DNA of 34,831 nucleotides from Verrucomicrobiota bacterium (lineage in GTDB: Bacteria; Chlamydiota; Chlamydiia; Chlamydiales; Rhabdochlamydiaceae): the NCBI GenBank assembly GCA_018239985.1, contig JAFEGK010000007.1, positions 143,984 through 178,814 of the forward strand. Direction: 5' to 3'. Made by a program: the position numbers and the translations under genes. Every line of letters begins with the position of its first letter. Positions within the stretch are counted from its first letter, which is position 1. The notes beneath the pieces were generated by a model, which saw nothing but the letters and a program-made list of their open reading frames with translations, searched no databases and was not told the origin of the DNA. This document shows, in pieces, positions 1 through 7,239 of the stretch.

Positions 1-57
1 CCTGACCATCCTAATATCCTGTTAAATTTTTTCACATGATGTATCACTCAGATTTCG

Positions 58-1011
58 CTATTTGGCTTCCACGGTTTTTTCCCAAACAAGATCGGGTTTG
101 CCCAATTTCTCTATCACCATATCGTTGTGGAGGGCTTTTATCCTCTCATAGGCTTCGGGGTCATGGATGATCAGACTCTTGCCTTGGCTGTGCCAAGTGG
201 CGGCGTGGATGGCATCTCGTTCGACGGCGGCGTGGTAATAAAAATCGATCTGCTCAGCATATTTCAGATAGGTGTCGCTGATTCGCTCAGGAAAGAGCAA
301 CCCTTTGGCAGTGGTGTCTTCTTCGGTTGTTTGGACAAATTCTCGGTCGCGCAGTTTTATCGAATTCCAACGGACCTCATCAGGTGCTGAAATGTGGATC
401 AATCTGATTTTGTAGCCATGCTTTTGGGTCAAAAAATCGAAGAAGCGCCACGTGTGGGGGCTTGTTGCTGTGGTTCCGAAGTAGATGGCATAACCATCAC
501 GAATCAAGTTTGCCAGATTGAGGTTGTTGGAGGCATTAGATCCTGGTCTCCATTTATTGTAAGCTGCTTTGCGCGCTTGAATGGAATGGTCGCCGCTATC
601 TATGTCTGCTTGGTATGTCCTCTTGAGTCCGTGTTTGAGGCAAACTGCATCGGGATCTGTGTAGGCGAAATGCTTGCCGGTTCTCTCTTGGTCAGCCTTT
701 AAAATCTGTTCCATCAGTATGGTCTTCCCTGCACCAGGAGCGCCCGCTGTGATCACTGCAATCCTTTCTTGCACAGGATCTGCTGCGAGAATTTTCTGAT
801 AGAGGTCATTGATATCGGCACACAAATCTTCAAATTCTTTCTCGGTATAAGGCTCTGTGCGGCCAAAGGCTTTGCCAGTAAGCTGATCCTCTAGATCTTT
901 TCTAGGTAAAGAAAATTGATACCGATCATTGTAAATTTGTGCAAAGTCGCAGATATCTGCCCCATGTAGAGAACATAGGGCAAATAATAAAATGAGAAGG
1001 TACTTGAACAA
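58..1011 (-). CDS. Zeta-toxin-like P-loop kinase with signal peptide
   Basis: A 317-residue protein. Residues 1-17 (MFKYLLILLFALCSLHG) form a Sec-type signal peptide. The nucleotide-binding part begins near residue 84 with a Walker A motif GAPGAGKT at 90-97, then TDPDAV near 118-123 and an arginine-rich RDRE near 221-224, the order seen in zeta-toxin/PezT-like kinases. Known zeta toxins phosphorylate UDP-GlcNAc with ATP; whether this one does is inference. The start is TTG at 1009-1011, only 5 nt after the stop of the upstream gene, with no good Shine-Dalgarno, so it probably relies on coupled translation. It is the last gene of a minus-strand run (rlmN, 94-residue protein, this gene). A signal peptide on a zeta-like kinase is unusual because ATP is absent from the periplasm; export to the host is one explanation. 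Family call moderately sure, substrate unknown. Confidence 0.65.
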   Translation of the reverse strand: MFKYLLILLFALCSLHGADICDFAQIYNDRYQFSLPRKDLEDQLTGKAFGRTEPYTEKEFEDLCADINDLYQKILAADPVQERIAVITAGAPGAGKTILMEQILKADQERTGKHFAYTDPDAVCLKHGLKRTYQADIDSGDHSIQARKAAYNKWRPGSNASNNLNLANLIRDGYAIYFGTTATSPHTWRFFDFLTQKHGYKIRLIHISAPDEVRWNSIKLRDREFVQTTEEDTTAKGLLFPERISDTYLKYAEQIDFYYHAAVERDAIHAATWHSQGKSLIIHDPEAYERIKALHNDMVIEKLGKPDLVWEKTVEAK

Positions 1012-1016
1012 AGTTG

Positions 1017-1301
1017 CTATTTTGCTTCAAAATTATTTAGGAATGCGTGTATCCCATCATAGGATCGAGTATCATGACTCCCATAGACATTTTCAATTGT
1101 AGGCATTAGTTCAACAAATGTGTCATCTTTCTGCTTTGCGTCTTTAATACTTTTGACTAGAGCTCCCGCTTCTGCAAAACGGCCTGCTTTTATTGCTGCT
1201 TTTGCTGCTGTGATCAGCTCAGCATCAGTCCTTATTTTCTGCTGTTCATCTCCCAATTGATAGATCATTTGTGATCCTTCTTGACCAATTCTGATACTCA
1301 T
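1017..1301 (-). CDS. Small helical hypothetical protein (94 aa)
   Basis: I do not recognise this family. The protein is 94 residues, mostly predicted helix, with an alanine/lysine-rich middle (TAAKAAIKAGRFAEAGALV) and no signal peptide or membrane segment. Its ATG (1299-1301) overlaps the TGA of rlmN as ATGA, and a GGAG lies about 8 nt upstream inside the rlmN coding end, so translation is probably coupled to rlmN. It ends 5 nt before the zeta-like kinase start. Its size resembles epsilon-type antitoxins (about 90 residues, helical), so it could be a partner of the kinase, but I see no sequence motif that proves this. Confidence 0.7.
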   Translation of the reverse strand: MSIRIGQEGSQMIYQLGDEQQKIRTDAELITAAKAAIKAGRFAEAGALVKSIKDAKQKDDTFVELMPTIENVYGSHDTRSYDGIHAFLNNFEAK

Positions 1302-2416
1302 TTTTTTATCTCCTTTTTATTTTCTGCGCGTCTTCTGCGACTCACCTCGCGTGGGTCGAGATCGAGCTCGTCTTGGTGCTTGGCTGCGAGTTGGCCGCAG
1401 CCGCCGCTGATGTCTTGCCCACGGCTATACCGGACGGGGGCTGGAATCGAGCGCTCGGTTAGGTAAGTTTGGAATTGTCTGATTCGCTCGGCGTCGGAGG
1501 CTTTCATTTCGACACCGGGAAAGTGGTTGATCGGGATCAGATTCACTTTGGCTTTTAGGCCATGGAGGAAGCGGACCAGTTTTTTAGCATCTTGGATGCT
1601 GTCGTTGGCCCCTTCGATCATCACATACTCGAAGGTGATCCCATACCGCTTGGGAGCGGGGTATTCGAGGAGGGCCTCTTTGAGGATTTCGAGGCTGTAG
1701 GTCCTGTTGATCGGCATCATGGCGCTTCGCTTGGCGTCGTCGGCAGTGTGGAGCGAAATAGCTAGCCGCACTGGGAGATCGCGTCCAAGCTTCCTGATTT
1801 CAGGGACAAGGCCAGAAGTTGAAATGGTGACGCGAGCTGTGGAGAGCCCAAAGCCCTTTGGATCGATCATAATCGAGCAGGCTTTCACCACTTCATCGTA
1901 ATTGTCGAGTGGCTCGCCCATGCCCATGAAGACAATATTGGAGACTTTTTCCTCTTTGAGGTTTTGGTTGGCCAGAATCAGCTGCGAGAGGATTTCCCCT
2001 GAGCTTAAATTGCGCTTGAAACCCATTTTTCCCGTTTGGCAAAATGTGCAGCCCATCTTGCATCCCACTTGGCTGCTAATGCAGAGGGTCGATCGGTTTT
2101 CGTAGGGCATGAGGACCATCTCGAAGAGGAGTCCATCGGCAGTTTTTAAAAGGTATTTTTCGCTGGTGTCTTTGGAAATTAGATGGGCATCGACATGGGG
2201 AAGGGTCCAATCGAAGCTGGAGATGAGCTGAGAGCGGATCGGTTGGGAAAGGTTGGTGAAGGCGTTTGGGTCGACTATCCCTTTTTGAAAAATCCACTGG
2301 TAAATTTGCCCGGCAGTGAATTTGGGAAGGCTTTGCTCTTGGCACCACTGCTCCCAGTCGGGCAACGAGCAATCGAGCGCATAGGCTTTTTTCGCAAGGA
2401 TTTGCAGTTTGTCCAT
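1298..2416 (-). CDS. rlmN: Dual-specificity 23S rRNA/tRNA adenine-C2 methyltransferase RlmN
   Basis: A 372-residue radical-SAM methyltransferase of the RlmN/Cfr family. These enzymes methylate C2 of A2503 in 23S rRNA and A37 in some tRNAs, using a [4Fe-4S] cluster and a methylated cysteine. The cluster motif CKMGCTFC lies at 119-126 (Cys119, Cys123, Cys126), followed by GEPLDNYDEV. The C-terminal SRGQDISGGCGQL places the catalytic cysteine at 340. Length is normal. It starts at ATG 2414-2416, 28 nt after the upstream hypothetical gene, and its stop overlaps the start of the 94-residue gene. The C-terminus ends in a very basic stretch (SRRRRAENKKEIKK). Confidence 0.93.
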   Translation of the reverse strand: MDKLQILAKKAYALDCSLPDWEQWCQEQSLPKFTAGQIYQWIFQKGIVDPNAFTNLSQPIRSQLISSFDWTLPHVDAHLISKDTSEKYLLKTADGLLFEMVLMPYENRSTLCISSQVGCKMGCTFCQTGKMGFKRNLSSGEILSQLILANQNLKEEKVSNIVFMGMGEPLDNYDEVVKACSIMIDPKGFGLSTARVTISTSGLVPEIRKLGRDLPVRLAISLHTADDAKRSAMMPINRTYSLEILKEALLEYPAPKRYGITFEYVMIEGANDSIQDAKKLVRFLHGLKAKVNLIPINHFPGVEMKASDAERIRQFQTYLTERSIPAPVRYSRGQDISGGCGQLAAKHQDELDLDPREVSRRRRAENKKEIKK

Positions 2417-2444
2417 ATCTAATTAAAGTATAATATCAGGTGCT

Positions 2445-3539
2445 CTAATTAAGATCCTGAAGAAAACTATAGCTAAGTTCCAAAATTGTCTGCTCGTCGT
2501 CTATTTGACGCTTATGAGAGAGAACAGCTTTAGCGATTTGTTTCCACTCGGTCTGCATCTGTTGGGGTACTTGGCGTAGATCAACGTTTTCATTTTTTAA
2601 TAATTTGATTATGTAACCCCTGATTCTCTGTACCTTTTCTTTCCGTTGGGTAGCTTGCTGGAGATCGACATCAAATCGCTCTTTTAGCTCCACGAGCTCT
2701 TGTGGAAGAATCACTCTCGCATTAGGATCTTCAGCCGCGACGTGGCCACGTAGGACCTCTAATCGAGCCTCGATCAGGCTCAAAGTTTTAGTCCATTTAT
2801 CTTCTGATAATTTAATTTCTGGGCATGGGGCATCTGGGTCGAGATTGGCAAAACGTCGCAGATCTACTTGCTCTGGCCCCACAGCTTGGGCTAGAGGTTT
2901 TTTGTTGCGATGTAACTTGGCAAACTCATTCTCATCGATACAGCCTTTGACGGTGACCAAAAGGGCCCCAATTTCCCCTTTTGTCATCCCCTTTTGATTT
3001 AGCCTTGTTTCCAATGCCTCAAATTTCTCTAAGAGGGGTTTAACTGTTGCTCGCTCTGAGGGGGGAAGGTAAATGGGATCTTCTCTCCGAGAGATATAGC
3101 CGTTCAAACACTCTTTTGCCTCTTTTAAGGTGTCACGATCTGTTTTTTCCAGCAGTTTGGCTTGTTCAACAGCTTCTATTCTTTTTAAAAACTGCCGAGC
3201 TGTCACTTTGGGTAACGCATTGGACTCATTAAGCTTAGGACCAGAGCTTAAGCTGACAAGATTATAGCGGGTGTAGAAAAAACCAGCAGCAATTAATGCT
3301 GTTGTTGTCAGTGAACCCACAAGCCAATGGCGGTTAATAGCGTCAATCCAGACTGACTTCACATCTGCTGTTTGTAAGATTGCAGCCCCTCCGACAATCA
3401 CAGGAAGTGCTTTGAGGGCTCGCCCCATCCATCTTTCGCAGGTTCGAAATCTAGCTTGGTTAACCCTCTTATCCTGTTCATAGAATCTATTAGTGGGATC
3501 AACAGGAAATAACGTTGATGCTGGTATAGGGGCCGCCAT
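2445..3539 (-). CDS. Membrane protein, paralogue of the next upstream gene
   Basis: A 364-residue protein of no recognised family. The N-terminal 35 residues are soluble and basic, then two hydrophobic segments (about 44-60, PVIVGGAAILQ, and about 73-90, LVGSLTTTALIAAGFFY) are separated by a short loop. The remaining 270 residues are charged and helical, with coiled-coil-like stretches. It aligns end to end with the 401-residue product encoded just upstream: both have an LFP-x-x-P-x-N start, an E-x-D-[KR] element, TR[YF]NL[VL]S after the second hydrophobic segment and an LPP-x-x-R motif. ATG 3537-3539 follows an AGAGGAT ribosome site. The two close hydrophobic segments recall chlamydial Inc proteins; that is only a structural resemblance. 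Confidence 0.85.
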   Translation of the reverse strand: MAAPIPASTLFPVDPTNRFYEQDKRVNQARFRTCERWMGRALKALPVIVGGAAILQTADVKSVWIDAINRHWLVGSLTTTALIAAGFFYTRYNLVSLSSGPKLNESNALPKVTARQFLKRIEAVEQAKLLEKTDRDTLKEAKECLNGYISRREDPIYLPPSERATVKPLLEKFEALETRLNQKGMTKGEIGALLVTVKGCIDENEFAKLHRNKKPLAQAVGPEQVDLRRFANLDPDAPCPEIKLSEDKWTKTLSLIEARLEVLRGHVAAEDPNARVILPQELVELKERFDVDLQQATQRKEKVQRIRGYIIKLLKNENVDLRQVPQQMQTEWKQIAKAVLSHKRQIDDEQTILELSYSFLQDLN

Positions 3540-3554
3540 CTTCTATCCTCTTAG

Positions 3555-4760
3555 TTAATCTACGTTGTTATTGTTATTGATATCATCAACAACTGGCTCA
3601 GGTAGCTCCGCAATCTTTGTGGCAATTTCGCGTAGCAATAGACTTGCTTCGGTCTCCGTTGCCTCCCTACCATTAAGCTCTTTCTCCTTCTTCTCGACGA
3701 TTTCTCTGCCGATCTTATTCCACTGCTCTAAAGTTGAAACAGGAACATTCAATTTAGCAGACACTTCATGGACAGGTACATTAACAAACAATTGTTTGAT
3801 CGCTCTTATTGCGAGTTCTTTCTTTTCAAAATAATCCATTTTTGTCTCTAATTGAGCCGCAAATTTTTCAATTAACTGGGTTAATGGAAGATTAAGAGCA
3901 ATCTTGACAGAAGAGGGCTCATCGGCGACTGAGTCGAGCACTTTTTGTATATCATAGTCAAGCAAGTCCAGAGTTTCAGACCACTCAGTCTCTTCAATCA
4001 CCAAGCCAGGGGTCGGGTTAGCTCTCATGACAGCGCTGAGCAGCATAGTTGTTTCGGTCATTCCACCATTGGCAAATAGGTCTCGATCTTGACGGTCGTA
4101 AGATTCATTCAATTTTTCGTTCCAATTTGCCATTGTTGAATCTACAAGATCACTAAAACACCGGCTAATCACTTGCAGAAGATCGGCAAGCTCTGCTTTT
4201 GTTTTCGTTACAGGTTTTAAATCGGTTTCGAATTTTTCAAAGGCCAGCAAATTATTCTTGACCAGCTCTCTACCTGCAGGAGGCAAATAAATCTGCGAGT
4301 ATTGAGACCCTTCTTTATCAAGTCCCTCGAAGTATTTAATCAGATGATTTAGCCACTCAGCTGATTTTGGCTCTAGTTGCTTGATTGCCGCCACTTCTTT
4401 CATCCTTGACAGCCACCCTTTCACTTGAGCTTTGCTTAAGCAATTTGTAGGAAGCATTTGAGGGATCATATCAATGCTGAGCAAATTAAATCTTGTGATC
4501 GCAAGTCCCACCACTACAAATGCAGCAGAGGCCAGTAGGCCAGGTATCGCCATTTTAGTGACGTAATCGGTTGCCACTTGCTCGACTCCCGCCTCTTGCA
4601 GGGCGCGAGCCCCTATGGCAGCGAGTGGAAAAGCAGATCCGATCGCACAGATCCAGGATTCCGCACTACGGAAATTTTTTCGGTGAATCTTTCTGTCTCT
4701 TTCACAATATTGATTATAAGGGTGATCTGGAAATAAGTTTGCAGCAACTGATTTGCTCAT
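3555..4760 (-). CDS. Membrane protein, tandem paralogue of 2445-3539
   Basis: A 401-residue protein with the same plan as its downstream neighbour: a short basic N-terminus (LFPDHPYNQYCERDRK), paired hydrophobic segments at about 37-55 and 72-92, TRFNLLS, then a long helical, charged domain with LPPAGRE and a C-terminal EKKEKE coiled-coil region. It ends in an asparagine run (DDINNNNNVD). ATG 4758-4760 has AAGGAG 7-8 nt upstream. A sigma70-like promoter lies at 4793-4822, so this gene probably begins the transcript that continues 15 nt later into the paralogue and possibly on to rlmN. Function unknown; divergence between copies suggests an old duplication. Confidence 0.85.
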   Translation of the reverse strand: MSKSVAANLFPDHPYNQYCERDRKIHRKNFRSAESWICAIGSAFPLAAIGARALQEAGVEQVATDYVTKMAIPGLLASAAFVVVGLAITRFNLLSIDMIPQMLPTNCLSKAQVKGWLSRMKEVAAIKQLEPKSAEWLNHLIKYFEGLDKEGSQYSQIYLPPAGRELVKNNLLAFEKFETDLKPVTKTKAELADLLQVISRCFSDLVDSTMANWNEKLNESYDRQDRDLFANGGMTETTMLLSAVMRANPTPGLVIEETEWSETLDLLDYDIQKVLDSVADEPSSVKIALNLPLTQLIEKFAAQLETKMDYFEKKELAIRAIKQLFVNVPVHEVSAKLNVPVSTLEQWNKIGREIVEKKEKELNGREATETEASLLLREIATKIAELPEPVVDDINNNNNVD

Positions 4761-4792
4761 TTTTTAAACTCCTTTTAAACTTAATATAATAA

Positions 4793-4822
4793 ATTATATC
4801 AGATTTATGAATATACGATCAA
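4793..4822 (-). promoter_or_regulatory. Sigma70-like promoter for the tandem membrane-protein genes
   Basis: Read on the minus strand: TTGATC (-35, positions 4822-4817), an 18-nt spacer, then a perfect TATAAT (-10, 4798-4793). The start of transcription would fall near 4786, about 25 nt before the ATG at 4760, with AAGGAG in between. The 65-nt gap between the two flanking genes is otherwise very AT-rich. Confidence 0.5.
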
Positions 4823-4825
4823 TTT

Positions 4826-5620
4826 TTAAAATACTTTCTTTACACAAGGATCGGTATTCTTCAGATCTGCACAGATTTCTTTGATTTTGGTCAGGGTCTG
4901 AGAGCTACGAAAGGGGGCGGTGATGGCCTGAACTGCCTGCGATAGGGGGCCTTGATCGCATTCGAGGAATTTAAAGGTTTGGATTTCGAGACATCTTTGG
5001 TCAGTGACGGTGGGGGTGGTAGGGATAACAGGGGGATTTTTGATGAGGGAAAAGCTCAATTCGCACAAAATTTCCCCAGTTTTGAGCGCCCCAAGATTGG
5101 CGATCGCATGGTTGATGAAGTTGGTCGGGATGATGGCTGCTGTTTTGCGGGAAAGTTTTGAGATTGCATTCGACATGACCCGATAAAGGGGCAGGCTTCC
5201 GAGCGCTAAATTGATCACCCCATCATAAATGGCCCCTTTAATAAGGGATCTTTTCTCTTGCCAGGCTGTCAGGACTCCCATCGCAAATGAGGCTGCTGCC
5301 CGGGTCGTAAAATAGTAGCTGTGGGTGGGCAGTAGAAGGTAGTCTTTGAGGAGGTTCGCTGCTTGGGCACAGGGGATGAAAATCATCATTGGGGCGATGA
5401 AGAAGACCATGGTGTGTACATGTGTCAGCCGATTATGAAAGTCTGCTTTTCTTTTTGGGTGAAGGTAAGTGTAGGTTACCCCGAGGGCAGTTAATCCCAA
5501 TACGGTGATACTAGAATACTCATTGAGGGTTTGGAGTACCCCTTTAATCGGGGCATCGTCAGGGGCGATGGCATGCAACAGATGGGCTCCCATACTGGCA
5601 ACTGTTATGACATTTTGCAT
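4826..5620 (-). CDS. Hypothetical membrane protein (264 aa)
   Basis: A 264-residue protein of no recognised family. It has hydrophobic segments near 36-53 (SITVLGLTALGVTYTYL), 68-90 (THVHTMVFFIAPMMIFIP and on) and 103-117, a further weakly hydrophobic stretch near 130-150, then a soluble C-terminal half with six cysteines (for example EILCEL, DQRCLE, KFLECDQ). There is no signal peptide. ATG 5618-5620 is preceded by TTTGGAG with 6-nt spacing, so the start is firm. It reads in the same direction as the two paralogous membrane proteins downstream but is separated by 65 nt and a promoter. Its histidine-rich loop (HNRLTHVHTM) has no known meaning. Confidence 0.8.
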   Translation of the reverse strand: MQNVITVASMGAHLLHAIAPDDAPIKGVLQTLNEYSSITVLGLTALGVTYTYLHPKRKADFHNRLTHVHTMVFFIAPMMIFIPCAQAANLLKDYLLLPTHSYYFTTRAAASFAMGVLTAWQEKRSLIKGAIYDGVINLALGSLPLYRVMSNAISKLSRKTAAIIPTNFINHAIANLGALKTGEILCELSFSLIKNPPVIPTTPTVTDQRCLEIQTFKFLECDQGPLSQAVQAITAPFRSSQTLTKIKEICADLKNTDPCVKKVF

Positions 5621-5645
5621 GATTTATCTCCAAATATATGGAGCT

Positions 5646-5654
5646 ATTATACCA
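5646..5654 (-). promoter_or_regulatory. Extended -10 promoter for the 264-aa membrane protein
   Basis: On the minus strand the sequence is TGGTATAAT, an extended -10 element (TGn plus perfect TATAAT); I see no good -35. Transcription would start near 5639. A small inverted repeat, CTCCA (5628-5632) and TGGAG (5639-5643), straddles the expected start site and includes the Shine-Dalgarno, so it could be an operator or, if transcription starts further upstream, a hairpin on the ribosome site. Confidence 0.4.
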
Positions 5655-5721
5655 ATTTCTATATTTAAATAGGAATTATTAAAAAATAAATTACTATAAC
5701 GCAAAATCTGATTTTCACCTC

Positions 5722-5750
5722 TTGTTCAAAATTGAGTGATACTTTACACT
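5722..5750 (+). promoter_or_regulatory. Possible promoter for the His-rich leader and symporter
   Basis: TTGTTC (5722-5727), a 17-nt spacer and TACACT (5745-5750). Matches to consensus are 3 of 6 and 4 of 6, so this is a weak prediction, but the spacing is ideal and the -10 lies 7 nt before the first in-frame ATG of the leader (5758). The 11-mer TTTACACTCTT that contains the -10 recurs at 5804-5814. Confidence 0.35.
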
Positions 5751-5753
5751 CTT
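5743..5753 (+). repeat. 11-bp direct repeat, copy 1
   Basis: TTTACACTCTT at 5743-5753 recurs exactly at 5804-5814, 61 bp downstream. Copy 1 overlaps the proposed -10 box; copy 2 lies inside the leader ORF (codons for FYTL). Could be a protein-binding site or chance. Confidence 0.4.
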
Positions 5754-5757
5754 TGTC

Positions 5758-5850
5758 ATGGTGATGATTGAATCACTGAGGATTATGAAAGTTAAAAAAT
5801 TATTTTACACTCTTCCTTCGCATCACCATCACGGGCATCCCGCCCATTAA
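5758..5850 (+). CDS. Histidine-rich leader peptide (30 aa or 21 aa)
   Basis: A short ORF with three in-frame ATGs (5758, 5764, 5785) ending at TAA 5848-5850. The C-terminus reads SHHHHGHPAH, six histidines in nine codons, as in his-operon leader peptides. The ATG at 5785 has GAGG 3 nt upstream (close); the ATG at 5758 has none but would suit a leaderless start. It ends 54 nt before a Na+/solute symporter. The 5' nine bases ATGGTGATG (5758-5766) are perfectly complementary to the His codons CATCACCAT (5821-5829). The following CATCCC (5836-5841) is complementary to GGGATG (5893-5898) at the symporter ribosome site. This suggests an attenuator that senses charged tRNA-His. The peptide is seen in the sequence; regulation is inferred. 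Confidence 0.55.
   Translation: MVMIESLRIMKVKKLFYTLPSHHHHGHPAH
5804..5814 (+). repeat. 11-bp direct repeat, copy 2
   Basis: Exact second copy of TTTACACTCTT, within the His-rich leader ORF and 7 nt before the histidine codons begin. Confidence 0.4.
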
Positions 5851-5898
5851 TTCTTTATTCCAATTTATTACTTTCAATTTAACTTTTAACATGGGATG
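5821..5898 (+). promoter_or_regulatory. Putative His-responsive translational attenuator
   Basis: The His codon run (5821-5832), CATCCC (5836-5841) or CCCAT (5843-5847), and ATGGGATG (5891-5898) can pair so as to cover the only Shine-Dalgarno-like bases (GGGA, 8 nt before ATG 5905) of the symporter. A ribosome stalled on His codons would block this pairing and free the start. No GC hairpin with a T-run is present, so control of translation fits better than transcription termination. Confidence 0.4.
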
Positions 5899-5904
5899 TA
5901 ACCG

Positions 5905-7239
5905 ATGAACTTAATTATTTTTATCTCTCTTCTTTTTGGGCTTCAAGCAATCTACTGGATGGTAGGTAAGCGGGCCTCGAAAAATCTCAATAATGACCAG
6001 GACTATTTCCTGGCTGGGAAAAATATCCGTTTTTTCCCACTAATGATGACGTTTTTGGCTACGCAAGTGGGCGGCGGGCTGGTTCTGGGCGCAGCCGATG
6101 AGGCTTACCGCTTCGGCTGGCCGGTATTGCTCTATCCGCTGGGCGCTGCGATAGGGCTCATTTTGCTTGGGATGGGGCTAGGGAAAAAGCTAGCTCAATT
6201 TCAGGTCTCGACGGTGGCTCAGATCATGGAGGTGGTCTACAAATCGCCCGGATTAAGGAAGGTGGCCTCGCTGCTTTCGGTGATTTCGTTATTTATGATT
6301 TTGGTGGCGCAAATCATCGCTTCGAGTAAGTTTTTGGTCAGTTTAGGCTTTAGCAATACGGCGCTCTTTGTGCTGTTTTGGGGGATCGTGATTCTATATA
6401 CGGTCCGTGGAGGCTTAAAGGCGGTGATCGCTACTGATATCGTGCAGGCAGCCTTTTTCTCGGTGGTGTTCTTTCTTTGTTTTGGTTTTGTCTTTTTCTC
6501 TGATCCCGGTTCTTTTTTCCAAGCACCGCTCGTTGAGAAATTTGCCGGGGCATCGTCGAAGCTCTGTGGCTGGCTATTGATGCCGCTGATGTTTATGATC
6601 ATCGAGCAAGATATGGGCCAGCGCTGCTTTGCCGGTGGTTCGCCGCAGATTGTTTCGCGGGCTTCGTTTTGGGCGGGGGTATTTACGCTGCTGATTTGTT
6701 TGATTCCGATTTTCTTCGGGGTGCTGGGCAAAACGCTTGGGATTGTGGTGCCAGACGGGGCCAGTGTCTTGATGACGGTCATCGAGAAGACTACAAATCC
6801 GTGGATCACTGCATTCGTAGGTTGCGCAGTGCTTGCGGCGATTATTTCGACTGCAAGTTCTCTGATCAATGCGATTTGTTCTAATTTGTCGAGCGATTTC
6901 TTCAAGTTAAAGAAGTCGATTCCGATGGTGCAAGGAATCACTGCGGTCACGTCGATTGGAGCTCTATTTTTTGCCTTCTATTTCAATAATGTGGTCGATC
7001 TGCTCATTCAAAGTTATGAGTTGTCGGTCAGCTGTCTATTCGTTCCGATTTTGGCTGCTCTATTCAAACGGGAGGGGAATTTTAGGTCGGCTGTGCAGGC
7101 GATTATTTTTGGCGCTTTCGGATTTTGCTTTTTTAGATTTGTCCCACTCGAGTTTTTCCCTCGTGAAATCGCCAGTGTGGCTCTCTCTTATGTAGGATTT
7201 GCTACCTCGCAGTGGCTGGTGGCTCGGCGGACTGCATGA
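5905..7239 (+). CDS. Sodium:solute symporter (SSS family)
   Basis: A 444-residue polytopic inner-membrane protein with the pattern of the SSS family (PutP, PanF, SGLT relatives): about 12 hydrophobic segments, an early SKNLNNDQDYFLAGKNI element, ATQVGGG in the second helix and the long-loop VRGGLKAVIATDIVQA motif typical of the family. It should couple inward Na+ to uptake of a small solute. ATG 5905 follows GGGATGTAACCG, a weak ribosome site. The upstream His-rich leader suggests histidine as substrate, which is inference; the family alone does not tell. The stop overlaps the next gene's ATG as ATGA. Confidence 0.85.
   Translation: MNLIIFISLLFGLQAIYWMVGKRASKNLNNDQDYFLAGKNIRFFPLMMTFLATQVGGGLVLGAADEAYRFGWPVLLYPLGAAIGLILLGMGLGKKLAQFQVSTVAQIMEVVYKSPGLRKVASLLSVISLFMILVAQIIASSKFLVSLGFSNTALFVLFWGIVILYTVRGGLKAVIATDIVQAAFFSVVFFLCFGFVFFSDPGSFFQAPLVEKFAGASSKLCGWLLMPLMFMIIEQDMGQRCFAGGSPQIVSRASFWAGVFTLLICLIPIFFGVLGKTLGIVVPDGASVLMTVIEKTTNPWITAFVGCAVLAAIISTASSLINAICSNLSSDFFKLKKSIPMVQGITAVTSIGALFFAFYFNNVVDLLIQSYELSVSCLFVPILAALFKREGNFRSAVQAIIFGAFGFCFFRFVPLEFFPREIASVALSYVGFATSQWLVARRTA

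Noticed and set aside
5833-5850. CGGGCATCCCG as an intrinsic terminator before the symporter
   Set aside because: The stem is only 4 bp with a 3-nt loop and no clean T-run follows; translational control fits better.
6237-6950. 237-residue minus-strand ORF inside the symporter
   Set aside because: Lies entirely antisense to a well-matched SSS transporter gene and shows no family motif.
7212-7235. GTG start for the RNA methyltransferase
   Set aside because: It lies inside the symporter frame without a ribosome site; ATG 7236 overlaps the symporter stop as ATGA.
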